Assembly (NCBI RefSeq): GCF_017815135.1
Contig: NZ_JAGJCF010000005.1
Location: 1 to 64,000 of the forward strand
From: Jiella mangrovi
GTDB taxonomy: Bacteria; Pseudomonadota; Alphaproteobacteria; Rhizobiales; Rhizobiaceae
DNA length: 64,000 bases
Reading direction: 5' to 3'
How positions within the stretch are numbered: the first letter of the stretch is position 1; each line of letters begins with the position of its first letter. Positions 1-7,945 of the stretch are shown here, piece after piece. Made by a program: the position numbers and the translations under genes. The notes beneath the pieces are model-generated. The model was not told the origin of the DNA, searched no databases, and saw only the letters and a program-made list of their open reading frames with translations.

Positions 1-53
1 CGGGCCACGAAGCGCAGACGTTCGTCCATAACGGACCTTTCCATCCACGGCAT
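1..53 (-). CDS. IS481-like transposase, N-terminal fragment cut by the window edge
   Basis: Reading leftward from the ATG at 53, the visible 17 codons encode MPWMERSVMDERLRFVA. This resembles the conserved start of IS481/rve-type transposases, where it precedes a helix-turn-helix that binds the IS ends. An alternative ATG in the same frame is at 44. Only the start is visible; the DDE domain is outside the window. The gene drives movement of the IS that abuts the Tn7-like element. Confidence 0.55.
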   Translation of the reverse strand, partial: MPWMERSVMDERLRFVA

Positions 54-127
54 CAACACCTCCCGCAAAGCGAAAAGTGTTACCCATGTCTCCGGTACGA
101 AACGTCACCTATGTCTCGGGTCGGACA
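1..127 (-). mobile_element. End of an IS481-like insertion sequence
   Basis: The segment holds the 5' start of a transposase gene read leftward plus the IS terminus. Two related motifs, one at about 78-97 and one at about 104-121, each contain a CCATGTCTC or CTATGTCTC core, as expected for repeated transposase binding sites at an IS end. Read from outside, the terminus begins TGTCCGACCC, so the last IS base is placed at 127. This agrees with the position where the Tn7-like inverted repeat starts (128). The rest of the IS lies outside the window. Family assignment rests on the short transposase N-terminus and the terminal repeats. Confidence 0.6.
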
Positions 128-144
128 CGCGACACATAGTTTGC
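128..144 (+). repeat. Left 17-bp terminal inverted repeat of the Tn7-like element
   Basis: CGCGACACATAGTTTGC is identical to the reverse complement of 22513-22529, about 22.4 kb away. The identity stops at base 127, where the IS481-like end begins. A weaker related motif, CGCGACTCGCGAG, follows at about 172-184 and may be a second transposase site. It is likely a TnsB-type binding site. Confidence 0.6.
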
Positions 145-321
145 GAATTTCCACCCAAAGATCGCATTTTTCGCGACTCGCGAGTATAAATCTCCTTCTG
201 ATTGCAGTTCTAGATCATCGGCAATTGTCGAGGCATCAGGCGGACAAGTGAGTCGGGCGCCAGAATTTTTTTGTCGGCGTAGAAAGCACTCGTCTGTTGA
301 GACGCGTTGAACCATGCAAAT

Positions 322-2244
322 TTATGGCAAATCATATATGGCCTGCTGCAGTGCTTGATAAGAAGAAATGAGGCGTTGGGTCGGCTGACCCCTAGCAGTC
401 ATCGCATGGACGCGAAGCTGCTCAAGTTCGACGGGCCCCCGGGTCAATGCCTGTTCGATCTCAGCACGGCGCTGCGCAATGCCGTCCTTGACCTGTCGAA
501 CGGCGGTTGGGTCTGCTCCGGCGGCCGGATTGAACACGAACCTTCGTTCGATGCTTGCTCGCCAGCTGACCAGCTTCCCTGTCGTGGCATCTCCAAAGCC
601 AGGGACGGCGAGGACCTTGTGGTAAGACACGTCGAACGCATCCTCGATCCCGTAGGATGCAAGGGTTGCCTTTCGGCCGTCGCCGATCCCTGAGATCTTT
701 GCGCGAGCGATGAGGTGCCCTTCCAGGAAGCGCTGCAGCTGGATCTCACGACGGCGGCGCTCGAGGTCGTCGAGGCGTGACTTCTCGAGTGCAGGAAGTT
801 CCCGATACTCTCCCCCCAACTTCTTGAGCGCCACCTTCTTTTGTTCGAATTGTCCGGCGCCTGCCTCAGAATTCCAGTCTCGGAGGGCGGCAGACCAATC
901 ATTTTCGGCGAGGGTCTTCGCCCTCTGGAGCTGCTGGTAGGCTTCTCCCCCGCCGAAGACCAAGTAGGCCGCGAGGAACAATCCGAGAAACGCAATCGAC
1001 AGGCCACCAGCCATCAGTAAGGCGCAGAGGGCAGCGAACATCAGACCGCCGACGCGACGACCGAAATGGTTCCGGCGGATCTCCTTTGCGGCTTGAGATC
1101 TTTTCATCTTCGGAGGCAGCGGGATTTTCCCGGTCGGATCAGGGGCAGGTCCTGGACCGAGCACCCTATCGATGGCTGCGATCGCCATGGTGAGATCGAA
1201 GTTTCTCGCGGTGGCAGAAGCCGAAGAAGATCCAGCTCCGGGGAAGAGCGAGACCCCCATTCCGTTCTCGAGACGGCACCAAGGACATCCCGGAGCGTTT
1301 TTCGGGTGGTGATGAGCAGGATTGACCCGACAGGGGGTAAGCTCGGTCTCGAAGCGGCTAAGGGCTGCGATCCATTCGGCAGCGTTTGGCCTGTTTTGGA
1401 AGAAACGTGGGTTCGAGGAGAAGGCACGTTCGAACGTAGACGCGAGATCGGGAGTAAGGTCGCCGAGCGTAGGAGCGAACGGTGGCGGGTCCATCCTCGT
1501 CTCGGATTTCCTCTGAACGCTGTAGGCGAACCGGCCTTCCTTTATCGCCTTCTCGATCGGCATGTCTCCATGCCCGCTGTACCGACCGGCGAAAGGATGA
1601 CGCCCCATAAAGAGAAGTTGAAACGCAATCACGGCGAGGCCGAAGCCGTCGTGTGACTGATCGCGATCGACTTTATCCAGCGCCGCGCCTTGTAGCTCGG
1701 GGGGAGTGTACTCGCCGACGCCGACTCGACACCTGTACACGACCGTACCGGACCTCACCTGGAATGAGTCAGCGTCGATGAGCGTTACGGTCGCCTGATC
1801 GCTGACGAGTATTCCGCTATGATTTATATCTCCGATCACGCATCCCGTTTGATGAACGCTCGCAATCGCGCGAGCGACGTTTGTTGCGGTTCTCGCAAGG
1901 AAGCGGAAATCTGCCTTCGGGAACTCGATCTTTCGGCTTCCCGGTGCGTAGAGTTCGTGAATAGGCTTAACCCCTCCCACTTTGCGCATGGTGAAGCCGA
2001 CGAATGCACCGCTGCCTTCGAAAAGTGTCTGAATGGGAAAAGCGACGAGGGCCGAGCGCTTGTAAAGCTCATCTGCAACCATCGTGGAGATCTTGTCACG
2101 CCGCTCCAGGTGATTTCCGTCAGTATAAACCTTTGCGGCAACATCGTTGTCGCTGTCGACGTGGAATACCGTTCCCTCTCCACCCTTGCCGAGCACCGAC
2201 GTCAGACGGATCTGACGGCCGGCGCCCGTTCGATATTCCTTCAC
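322..2244 (-). CDS. TerY-P triad protein kinase with zinc motif, two membrane helices and HhH domain
   Basis: This 640-residue protein starts with a kinase-like domain: glycine loop GKGGEGTVF at 19-27, lysine 38, a catalytic-loop equivalent GDIN at 138-141 (D139) and DAD at 157-159 in place of DFG. A Cys cluster (C305, C320, C323, with intervening His) suggests a zinc knuckle. Residues 401-432 are very hydrophobic and probably form a membrane hairpin. A charged coiled coil (about 435-510) leads to a helix-hairpin-helix-like segment (515-565). Kinases with this build accompany TerY and PP2C in Ter-linked phosphorylation triads. The start overlaps the phosphatase stop by four bases, so translation is coupled; it is the last gene of the operon. 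The kinase loops are atypical, so activity is inferred. Confidence 0.85.
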   Translation of the reverse strand: MKEYRTGAGRQIRLTSVLGKGGEGTVFHVDSDNDVAAKVYTDGNHLERRDKISTMVADELYKRSALVAFPIQTLFEGSGAFVGFTMRKVGGVKPIHELYAPGSRKIEFPKADFRFLARTATNVARAIASVHQTGCVIGDINHSGILVSDQATVTLIDADSFQVRSGTVVYRCRVGVGEYTPPELQGAALDKVDRDQSHDGFGLAVIAFQLLFMGRHPFAGRYSGHGDMPIEKAIKEGRFAYSVQRKSETRMDPPPFAPTLGDLTPDLASTFERAFSSNPRFFQNRPNAAEWIAALSRFETELTPCRVNPAHHHPKNAPGCPWCRLENGMGVSLFPGAGSSSASATARNFDLTMAIAAIDRVLGPGPAPDPTGKIPLPPKMKRSQAAKEIRRNHFGRRVGGLMFAALCALLMAGGLSIAFLGLFLAAYLVFGGGEAYQQLQRAKTLAENDWSAALRDWNSEAGAGQFEQKKVALKKLGGEYRELPALEKSRLDDLERRRREIQLQRFLEGHLIARAKISGIGDGRKATLASYGIEDAFDVSYHKVLAVPGFGDATTGKLVSWRASIERRFVFNPAAGADPTAVRQVKDGIAQRRAEIEQALTRGPVELEQLRVHAMTARGQPTQRLISSYQALQQAIYDLP

Positions 2245-3014
2245 CGCCTTGCCCCGAGGATCAGTGATTTGTCGTCGTCGGTCCGGTCACAGATTGCCTT
2301 GCTATCGAGATATTCGCGAAGAGGTTTCGAGAGGGCGACGTTGTGACCGAAGATCTCCGAAGCGGCGACTGGGGCCGTCACCCGGTCAAAGAAGGGGCCG
2401 TGCGCTGTACGTTTCGCATGATCAAGGACCAGCCTCTCGATCCCGTCAGAGAAGATGGCGACGCGATCGAGGCGGACGGGGAGCATGACGATCGATGGCG
2501 TAGACATCGGATCATCCGTGATGAAGACCGTCGTCGAAGCATACTCGCCCTGGAATGGCCAGGATGGCACGACCCACTCTGACGTTCCCTGCTCTCTGAC
2601 GACCGCGGCACCGTCGCCGATATGGACAACAAGCGCACTCTCTGGCCCGGCGAGAAGACCGATAAGGGTCGAGGCACAGTCTCGAGGGCGTATCCGGGCT
2701 CTTCGAGCAAAAACGTTCACCCGCTCGCGTATATCGTCGAGCCAGTCGAAAATGTCCTCTTCCCTGATCTCGTCTATTCCCTTGCGCGACTTGAAGTGGT
2801 TCGACACCGCCCGAAGAAAGCCGGTGCAGACCATCCGGGAGCCGGCCTCCGCATGGCTAGCGGTGCCAGCGCCGTCGGAGACTACGGCTGCCAGAACGCT
2901 GCCCGAGATGGTTTCCATCTCCATACAGAGGGCGAAATCCTGGCATGGAAGCCCTGTTTTGAGATGGGATGTTCCGACCGACCGGGCGCGAGCCCATCCC
3001 CACGTACGATTCAT
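2241..3014 (-). CDS. PP2C-family serine/threonine phosphatase of the TerY-P triad
   Basis: The 257-residue protein has PP2C metal-binding motifs: QDF near 25-27, DGAG at 47-50, a central GDGAA, SDGIERL, and a C-terminal DDKS segment. It should remove phosphates placed by the adjacent kinase. I chose the ATG at 3014 because it overlaps the VWA gene stop (TGATG), which gives tight coupling. An upstream in-frame start at 3113 would add 33 residues without PP2C similarity. It lies between the VWA gene and the kinase gene, the usual order of the triad. Confidence 0.88.
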   Translation of the reverse strand: MNRTWGWARARSVGTSHLKTGLPCQDFALCMEMETISGSVLAAVVSDGAGTASHAEAGSRMVCTGFLRAVSNHFKSRKGIDEIREEDIFDWLDDIRERVNVFARRARIRPRDCASTLIGLLAGPESALVVHIGDGAAVVREQGTSEWVVPSWPFQGEYASTTVFITDDPMSTPSIVMLPVRLDRVAIFSDGIERLVLDHAKRTAHGPFFDRVTAPVAASEIFGHNVALSKPLREYLDSKAICDRTDDDKSLILGARR

Positions 3015-3694
3015 CAGACTGAAGCCCAGCCGTCCGGTGCGGTCGGGTTGGATAGCGGTACGGCGTCCCCGGGGTTCGAACGGGAGACAGAACTCAGGGA
3101 CGACGACAACCAAGCGAACAGTTCTCGGAATCGCAGCTCTTTCAGCGCGAGGGGCTGCCGCGTGGAGATCTCTGAAAGGATGTCCATTCTGGCCCCTTCG
3201 ACGCCTATAGCGAAGAAGCTGAACGCCTTTTCCGCTTCACCCTGCTTCACCTGAGCAGCCGCATTTTTCCAAGCATCAGTTGGGGCACCGTCGGTGATCA
3301 AAAAGATCCACGGTCGATAGTAGGAAATTCCGTTGGACTTATAGGTATTCTTACGGTCACGCAGAAGCGCCAGGCCCTGCTCGATAGCCGAGCCCATTGG
3401 CGTATCACCCTGATCCGACAGCGTCGGCGGAACCCAACTTTGTACGCCCGTGAAGTCGGATAGCACCTGCACCGGTCCGAAGGTGACGATCCCAACTTCG
3501 ACACGCTTCGCGGCCAAGGAGTCGGCATATAACTCGTCGCGGAAAAGCGTCAGCCGATCATTGAGTTCGCGGATCGGCTGACCGCGCATTGAACCGGATA
3601 CGTCCAACAGCAAGAGGCAAGGGCACCGAGGTTCCGGGTTGTCTACGAATTCGGCTCCGCTGAAAGGCTGCTGCTCAAACGGGTTGGACATCAA
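3014..3694 (-). CDS. terY: TerY-like von Willebrand factor A domain protein
   Basis: A 226-residue VWA protein. The MIDAS metal site is intact: DVSGS at 31-35, a Thr in the TPMGS segment, and the ITDGAPTD motif. TerY-type VWA proteins are thought to act as metal-dependent scaffolds or substrates in phosphorylation triads with PP2C and kinase partners, which follow directly here. The stop overlaps the PP2C start. About 150 bp separate this gene from the next upstream one, so an extra promoter may lie at 3695-3848. Confidence 0.88.
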   Translation of the reverse strand: MMSNPFEQQPFSGAEFVDNPEPRCPCLLLLDVSGSMRGQPIRELNDRLTLFRDELYADSLAAKRVEVGIVTFGPVQVLSDFTGVQSWVPPTLSDQGDTPMGSAIEQGLALLRDRKNTYKSNGISYYRPWIFLITDGAPTDAWKNAAAQVKQGEAEKAFSFFAIGVEGARMDILSEISTRQPLALKELRFRELFAWLSSSLSSVSRSNPGDAVPLSNPTAPDGWASV

Positions 3695-3848
3695 GCGTTC
3701 TCCATTACGCAGTTCATGCTGTTGATATCGGTTGGTCGATTTGTAGACACGCTACTCCTGGTCAGGAGGCGTCTCGTGGATAAAATGTATAGAGACAAGC
3801 CGCGTCCGTCGCGCCCCGTTCGCCCGGCAAGCCGCTAAGATTGTATAT

Positions 3849-4181
3849 TTACCCAGTTTGCTTCCACCCCACCACAATTCTATTCTCAAGCATCACTCTG
3901 CTACGGAATCGATTGTTTCCAGTTTGGTTGTATTTGAATGTCTCCGCGACTTTTGTCTTGTAGAATTTATGATCTCTGGCTGCAGGCTTTCCCCAAGAAT
4001 CAATCAATTGGTCCTCGGTCCTTCCTTGAAATATCTTCTTCGACATTATTTTCGAAACAATGTCCAGATCGCTATATTTCTGTAGCAGATATTCGCGCCG
4101 CTTCTTGCTGGCGTGGATGTTTGCCCAAACTATTATGATAGCAGCGCTGATTATGATTGCGATGATCGTCTGACCATCCAT
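3849..4181 (-). CDS. Small membrane-anchored protein of unknown function
   Basis: This 110-residue protein has one hydrophobic helix at residues 5-20, followed by a basic stretch (KKRR) and a soluble C-terminal domain. The part around GRTEDQLIDSWGKP resembles the short motif of BamE-like lipoprotein domains, where a turn with WG(K/E)P starts a small beta sheet. That is only a pattern impression. It sits between the helicase/small-protein pair and terY on the same strand, so it is probably an accessory membrane component of the cargo operon. AT content is higher than in its neighbours. Confidence 0.6.
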   Translation of the reverse strand: MDGQTIIAIIISAAIIIVWANIHASKKRREYLLQKYSDLDIVSKIMSKKIFQGRTEDQLIDSWGKPAARDHKFYKTKVAETFKYNQTGNNRFRSRVMLENRIVVGWKQTG

Positions 4182-4234
4182 GAATAGCTCCCCAAATTTC
4201 TAGGACATGCCTCCGAATCGCCATTCTGCCGCAT

Positions 4235-4483
4235 CTAGGGTTGCGCATCCAGACGATTTTCACGGCTACTTATGGGACAGTACGAGGAGGCGATCGGTTC
4301 TACCTGAACATCGGGACTGAGGGTCTTGGTGGAGTAGCTGCGCTCAAAACCTTCATTAAGCTGTCGCCAAGCCTTGGCACGCAGCAGCCGCAATCTCTTG
4401 CGACGACGTTGGCACCACCCGTTCAAGGTCAAGAATGTCACGCTGAAAATGCCAAGGATCGCAAAATATTGGTCACGTGACAA
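4235..4483 (-). CDS. Small putative membrane protein overlapping the helicase 3' end
   Basis: An 82-residue reading frame with one hydrophobic helix (about residues 6-23) followed by a strongly basic stretch (QRRRKRLRLLR), typical of a cytoplasmic-facing membrane anchor. It begins 46 bases inside the helicase gene, so it would be translationally coupled to it. No family is recognised. Its place in a dense operon and its transmembrane-plus-basic pattern support a real gene; its short length leaves doubt. Confidence 0.42.
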   Translation of the reverse strand: MSRDQYFAILGIFSVTFLTLNGWCQRRRKRLRLLRAKAWRQLNEGFERSYSTKTLSPDVQVEPIASSYCPISSRENRLDAQP

Positions 4484-6693
4484 ATCGATCCTTCATGTCG
4501 CTTTTGCCAGAGGTTGCGCAGAAGGTTCTCTGAAACGTAATCATCGTACTTTGCATTTCTGAGATTTTTAACGAACGATGCAAGGTCGGCGACGGTAAAG
4601 GGCGTATTGGCGATCTTAGAAGCCGCGGCGCGCACGTCATCGGGGGAGCAACCACGAAAAACGAGGCCGATCTCCTCGGGCTCGCAGTCGTAGCCTGCCA
4701 TCGTGAAGGCAATCGCCGTCAGCGAGATCGCTTCGGCTCCTTCCCATAGTGCGACGAACGTGTTCGACCCCTCGTAAGCGAAGGGCGTTGAAGCGAGGTC
4801 AAATTCGCGAAATGCCGACCGGCCCTCCAGAAGAAGTCGCCCTGCGCTTTCATCGAGGTATCGGGGCACGTCGCTCTGGCCATAGACCACCAGCATCTCT
4901 CGAGCGAGTTCCGAGTGTATCGCCTCGCCTGACAGGCTATCGAACTCGGGCACCTTGCCCGCGGGGCTGGATACGACCTCAACGACCTTCGCGCGGTCGT
5001 CGACCGCTTCCACGATCCATCTGCGTCCTGCGAATGCCAAGACCGTGCCGACGCCAACGGCATTTGAAATCGGAATCGTTCCAAGCGTCCGGCCAGCCGC
5101 AACGAGCCGCCATTCCTCATCGGTCTCGAAAATCGCGTAGAAATCCCGCCCTTCGACGATCCTTTCGCCTTCGGTCGACAGCATCAGGTTACCATCTGGT
5201 GCCTGCTCGATCAGGGCAGTTTCCGGCGACGCTGCATGTCGGAGCATGGCTACATAGTCGGCCTTCGACAGCATGGCCAAGGGGCCAGCACCACAGATCG
5301 CGTCATAGAGCCTCGCAGGCGTTTCTCCCCCTCGCTGGGCTATGATCGAAAGCGTCTGGTGAAGAACGACCGTAGCCACGGAAGGGTCTTCACCGGCTGG
5401 CTCGACGAACTTTCGTATTAGCAGATTGATGGCCGCCACGCTCATGACGATGTCCGGGCGAAGACGATCGATGGCGGGTGAATCGGCCGTGACATACGGG
5501 ACATCCAGATAGATGCGCAGAATGGCCGGTGTGTCTTTGCGACGGCCGCTTCGACCAAGCCGTTGCCGAAGGGACGACAGTGATCGGGGCGGACCTATCT
5601 GGGCGACCGACTTCACGGCTCCAATGTCGACGCCAAGCTCGAGTGTCGTCGTCGCGACCGCGGTCGTCGGTAGTCCTCCCTCCCTGAGCCGGGCTTCAAG
5701 TTCCTCGCGAAGGCTTTTCGAAAGGCTGCCATGGTGCGGAAAGAACTCGTTCGGCACGCCGCAGGTTTCGCTCTTCACCCTCAACCGATCGGCGATCGTT
5801 TCGACCCGCTTTCGCGAGCCAGCGAAGACGAGGTTGCTGGTTTCGCGAAGACTGCTGAAGAGATGATCGACGATCTCATCGATTGCATCGGGCTTCGGTG
5901 ACGCGGAACCTCGAACTTCAGGAGGGTGAACGTACCCTCGGATCTGCAAACGCAGTTCGGGCGATCCGCCGGGCGACTCGACCACGGACACCGTGTCGCC
6001 ACGCCCCGGCGCGAGCCATTCGGCTCCTTGGCGCAGATCGCCGATCGTCGCCGATAGGCCAATCCGTCTGGGGCGCTTCGCATTCAGCACGTCGATCCGT
6101 TGAAGCAAGCTGGCAAGATGCAGCCCGCGAGGACCCCGGAGAAACGCATGCAGTTCGTCGATGACGATGAAGTCGACGTTGCCAAGCAAACGCCGCGCAT
6201 CCGCCGGTCGTCGCACCATCATCGCTTCGATCGACTCCGGTGTGATGAGAGCCACTCCCTTGGGATCTCGGCGCGCCCGCTGCTTGGCGGACTGTGGTGC
6301 GTCACCATGCCAACGAACGACATCGATCTCCATCCGCTCGCACAGGAGATCCAGCCGTCGGAACTGATCGTTGATCAGCGCCTTCAGTGGACTGATGTAG
6401 ATCGCGCCGAACCCTTCTCCGTCCCGTCCAGCGATGGCGGTGAGCACGGGGAGGAACGCAGCTTCGGTCTTGCCGGCGGCAGTGGCTGCAGCGATGAGGA
6501 CGTCGGCCTCGGACTGCAAGATCGTACGAATGGCGCGGTCCTGAACGTCACGCAGCTCCTGCCACTGCTGTTCCCAGATCCAGCGTCGGATCTCCGGATG
6601 CAGAAGATCGAAACTTCCCACAGTTTCAGAGTCGGAGGGTTTCAAGCTCGTCGCCTTCGGTGCCCGTGTCGCTCGCGTCGCCATCGGCCACAT
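4438..6693 (-). CDS. Lhr/BrxHI-like DEAD/DEAH-box superfamily 2 helicase
   Basis: A 751-residue ATP-dependent helicase. Walker A is AATAAGKTEA near 68-77, motif II is DELH (VIDELHAF), motif III is LSATIGD, and the second RecA lobe has GRSGRR (motif VI). The C-terminal third is an accessory region like that of Lhr and BREX BrxHI helicases. It should unwind or remodel DNA. It follows a BrxD-like DUF2791 ATPase with a 68-base overlap; brxD and brxHI are paired in some BREX systems, so a joint role in phage or plasmid restriction is likely. No other BREX gene (methylase, PglZ, BrxC) is present. An in-frame Met four codons in (6684) is an alternative start. Confidence 0.9.
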   Translation of the reverse strand: MWPMATRATRAPKATSLKPSDSETVGSFDLLHPEIRRWIWEQQWQELRDVQDRAIRTILQSEADVLIAAATAAGKTEAAFLPVLTAIAGRDGEGFGAIYISPLKALINDQFRRLDLLCERMEIDVVRWHGDAPQSAKQRARRDPKGVALITPESIEAMMVRRPADARRLLGNVDFIVIDELHAFLRGPRGLHLASLLQRIDVLNAKRPRRIGLSATIGDLRQGAEWLAPGRGDTVSVVESPGGSPELRLQIRGYVHPPEVRGSASPKPDAIDEIVDHLFSSLRETSNLVFAGSRKRVETIADRLRVKSETCGVPNEFFPHHGSLSKSLREELEARLREGGLPTTAVATTTLELGVDIGAVKSVAQIGPPRSLSSLRQRLGRSGRRKDTPAILRIYLDVPYVTADSPAIDRLRPDIVMSVAAINLLIRKFVEPAGEDPSVATVVLHQTLSIIAQRGGETPARLYDAICGAGPLAMLSKADYVAMLRHAASPETALIEQAPDGNLMLSTEGERIVEGRDFYAIFETDEEWRLVAAGRTLGTIPISNAVGVGTVLAFAGRRWIVEAVDDRAKVVEVVSSPAGKVPEFDSLSGEAIHSELAREMLVVYGQSDVPRYLDESAGRLLLEGRSAFREFDLASTPFAYEGSNTFVALWEGAEAISLTAIAFTMAGYDCEPEEIGLVFRGCSPDDVRAAASKIANTPFTVADLASFVKNLRNAKYDDYVSENLLRNLWQKRHEGSICHVTNILRSLAFSA

Positions 6694-7945
6694 CGGCCTC
6701 GACGTCCACCGTCACGTCGGCTTCTCCGACAAGACCTTGCCACGTAGTCCCGGGATTCTGCTCGAGGATCGCGAGGAGCTGCACGAAGGACTTGATCGTG
6801 TTCCTCGGCGTTCGGAAGTACGCTTCTCCGATTTTCTGGCTACAGTGGACCATGAACGCCTGAAGCGCTTCGTCGGGCACGAGGTGGTTCTCGGGATTGC
6901 CGCCTGCGAACACGCTCCGAATGTTCGCGAGCAGTACCAGAAGGTCCTCCGGCGTCAGGTTCTGCAGCCGCAGCACCGGTCCCGAGAGATCGACTAGGCC
7001 GCTGCCTGCGAAGGTGTTCTCGGCAAGACGGGACTGCAGCGCCTGGTAGCTGTAGAGACCACGCCGGGGGTCCATGAGAAACTCGGGAGTACCGCCGAAC
7101 ACGAACCCGATTCCACCGACGTTGCCTTGCAAGACGTCGTTGAGCATTCGCAGGATCTGCTCGAAATTCTGATTCCGCGCCTGCGAACTCTGAAGCTTGT
7201 AGAGGTTCACCATCTCGTCGAATACGACGAGCATGCCGTCATAGCCGGCCAGACGCACGAAGGCCGAGAGGAGCTTGAGAGCGTCGTAGACGTCGCCGTC
7301 ATCGATAATGTTGCGGACGCCGAGCGCCTGGCGCGCTTCCGTCTTGGTCGAGTATTCGCCGCGCAGCCATCGCAGTGCCGCCGACTTCGTCTCATCGCTG
7401 CCGTTTTCGCTGCCACGCCAATAGGCCTTGAGAACCGTCGCGTAGTCGTAGCCGCCGACATGCTCCTGAAGCTGGGCCAGCTTGGCGTCGATGACTTGCT
7501 CGACGTCGCGCCCGAATCCTTCCGCCTCCTTGACGCACTCGGTGACAAAGCGCTCCACGACGCTGGCGAGCGCGCCGCCCTCCGGTCTTGTTCTCGTCGC
7601 CATGTTGCGGACGGCTTCCGCATAGAGCGATCGAGCCTGTCCATTCGAAGCGTGCACCCGTCGGTCGGGGGCGAGGTCGGCATGGAGGGTGACGAGCTTA
7701 CGTTCGAGCGCGATCAGGCGGACGAGGTTGAGGAAGAACGTCTTTCCCGCGCCATACTCGCCGATGACGAAGCGAATTGCCGAGCCATCGTCCGCGATGC
7801 GGTCGATATCGCGGACGAGTGCGCCGACTTCGGCCGCCCGCCCGACCTGCACGTGCCGGAGCCCAGTCCGCGGGACAACCCCCGCGGAGAGTGCCTGGAT
7901 GATGGTGTCGCGTTCCTTGGGGCGGATAGCAGGCTGTCGGGTCAT
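6626..7945 (-). CDS. BrxD-like (DUF2791) ATP-binding protein
   Basis: A 439-residue P-loop ATPase. Walker A is GEYGAGKTF near residue 62, and Walker B is MLVVFDEMV in the middle. The segments between match the BREX ATP-binding domain family (DUF2791, BrxD), STAND/AAA-type ATPases thought to work with a helicase. The C-terminus is acidic (DVEADVADGDASD). The start overlaps the stop of the TerB gene by four bases, and the 3' end overlaps the helicase gene. It is probably the regulatory ATPase of the helicase. Confidence 0.88.
   Translation of the reverse strand: MTRQPAIRPKERDTIIQALSAGVVPRTGLRHVQVGRAAEVGALVRDIDRIADDGSAIRFVIGEYGAGKTFFLNLVRLIALERKLVTLHADLAPDRRVHASNGQARSLYAEAVRNMATRTRPEGGALASVVERFVTECVKEAEGFGRDVEQVIDAKLAQLQEHVGGYDYATVLKAYWRGSENGSDETKSAALRWLRGEYSTKTEARQALGVRNIIDDGDVYDALKLLSAFVRLAGYDGMLVVFDEMVNLYKLQSSQARNQNFEQILRMLNDVLQGNVGGIGFVFGGTPEFLMDPRRGLYSYQALQSRLAENTFAGSGLVDLSGPVLRLQNLTPEDLLVLLANIRSVFAGGNPENHLVPDEALQAFMVHCSQKIGEAYFRTPRNTIKSFVQLLAILEQNPGTTWQGLVGEADVTVDVEADVADGDASDTGTEGDELETLRL

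Noticed and set aside
162-204. Weak matches (GCATT-TCGCGA and CTCCTTCTGA) between the left end and 21560-21660 inverted, as alternative transposon ends.
   Set aside because: They are short, their spacing differs on the two sides (28 versus 87 bases), and the exact 17-bp pair further out is much stronger.
3858-4138. Short plus-strand frames opposite the small membrane protein.
   Set aside because: No ribosome site, and the opposite strand has a better protein within a co-directional operon.
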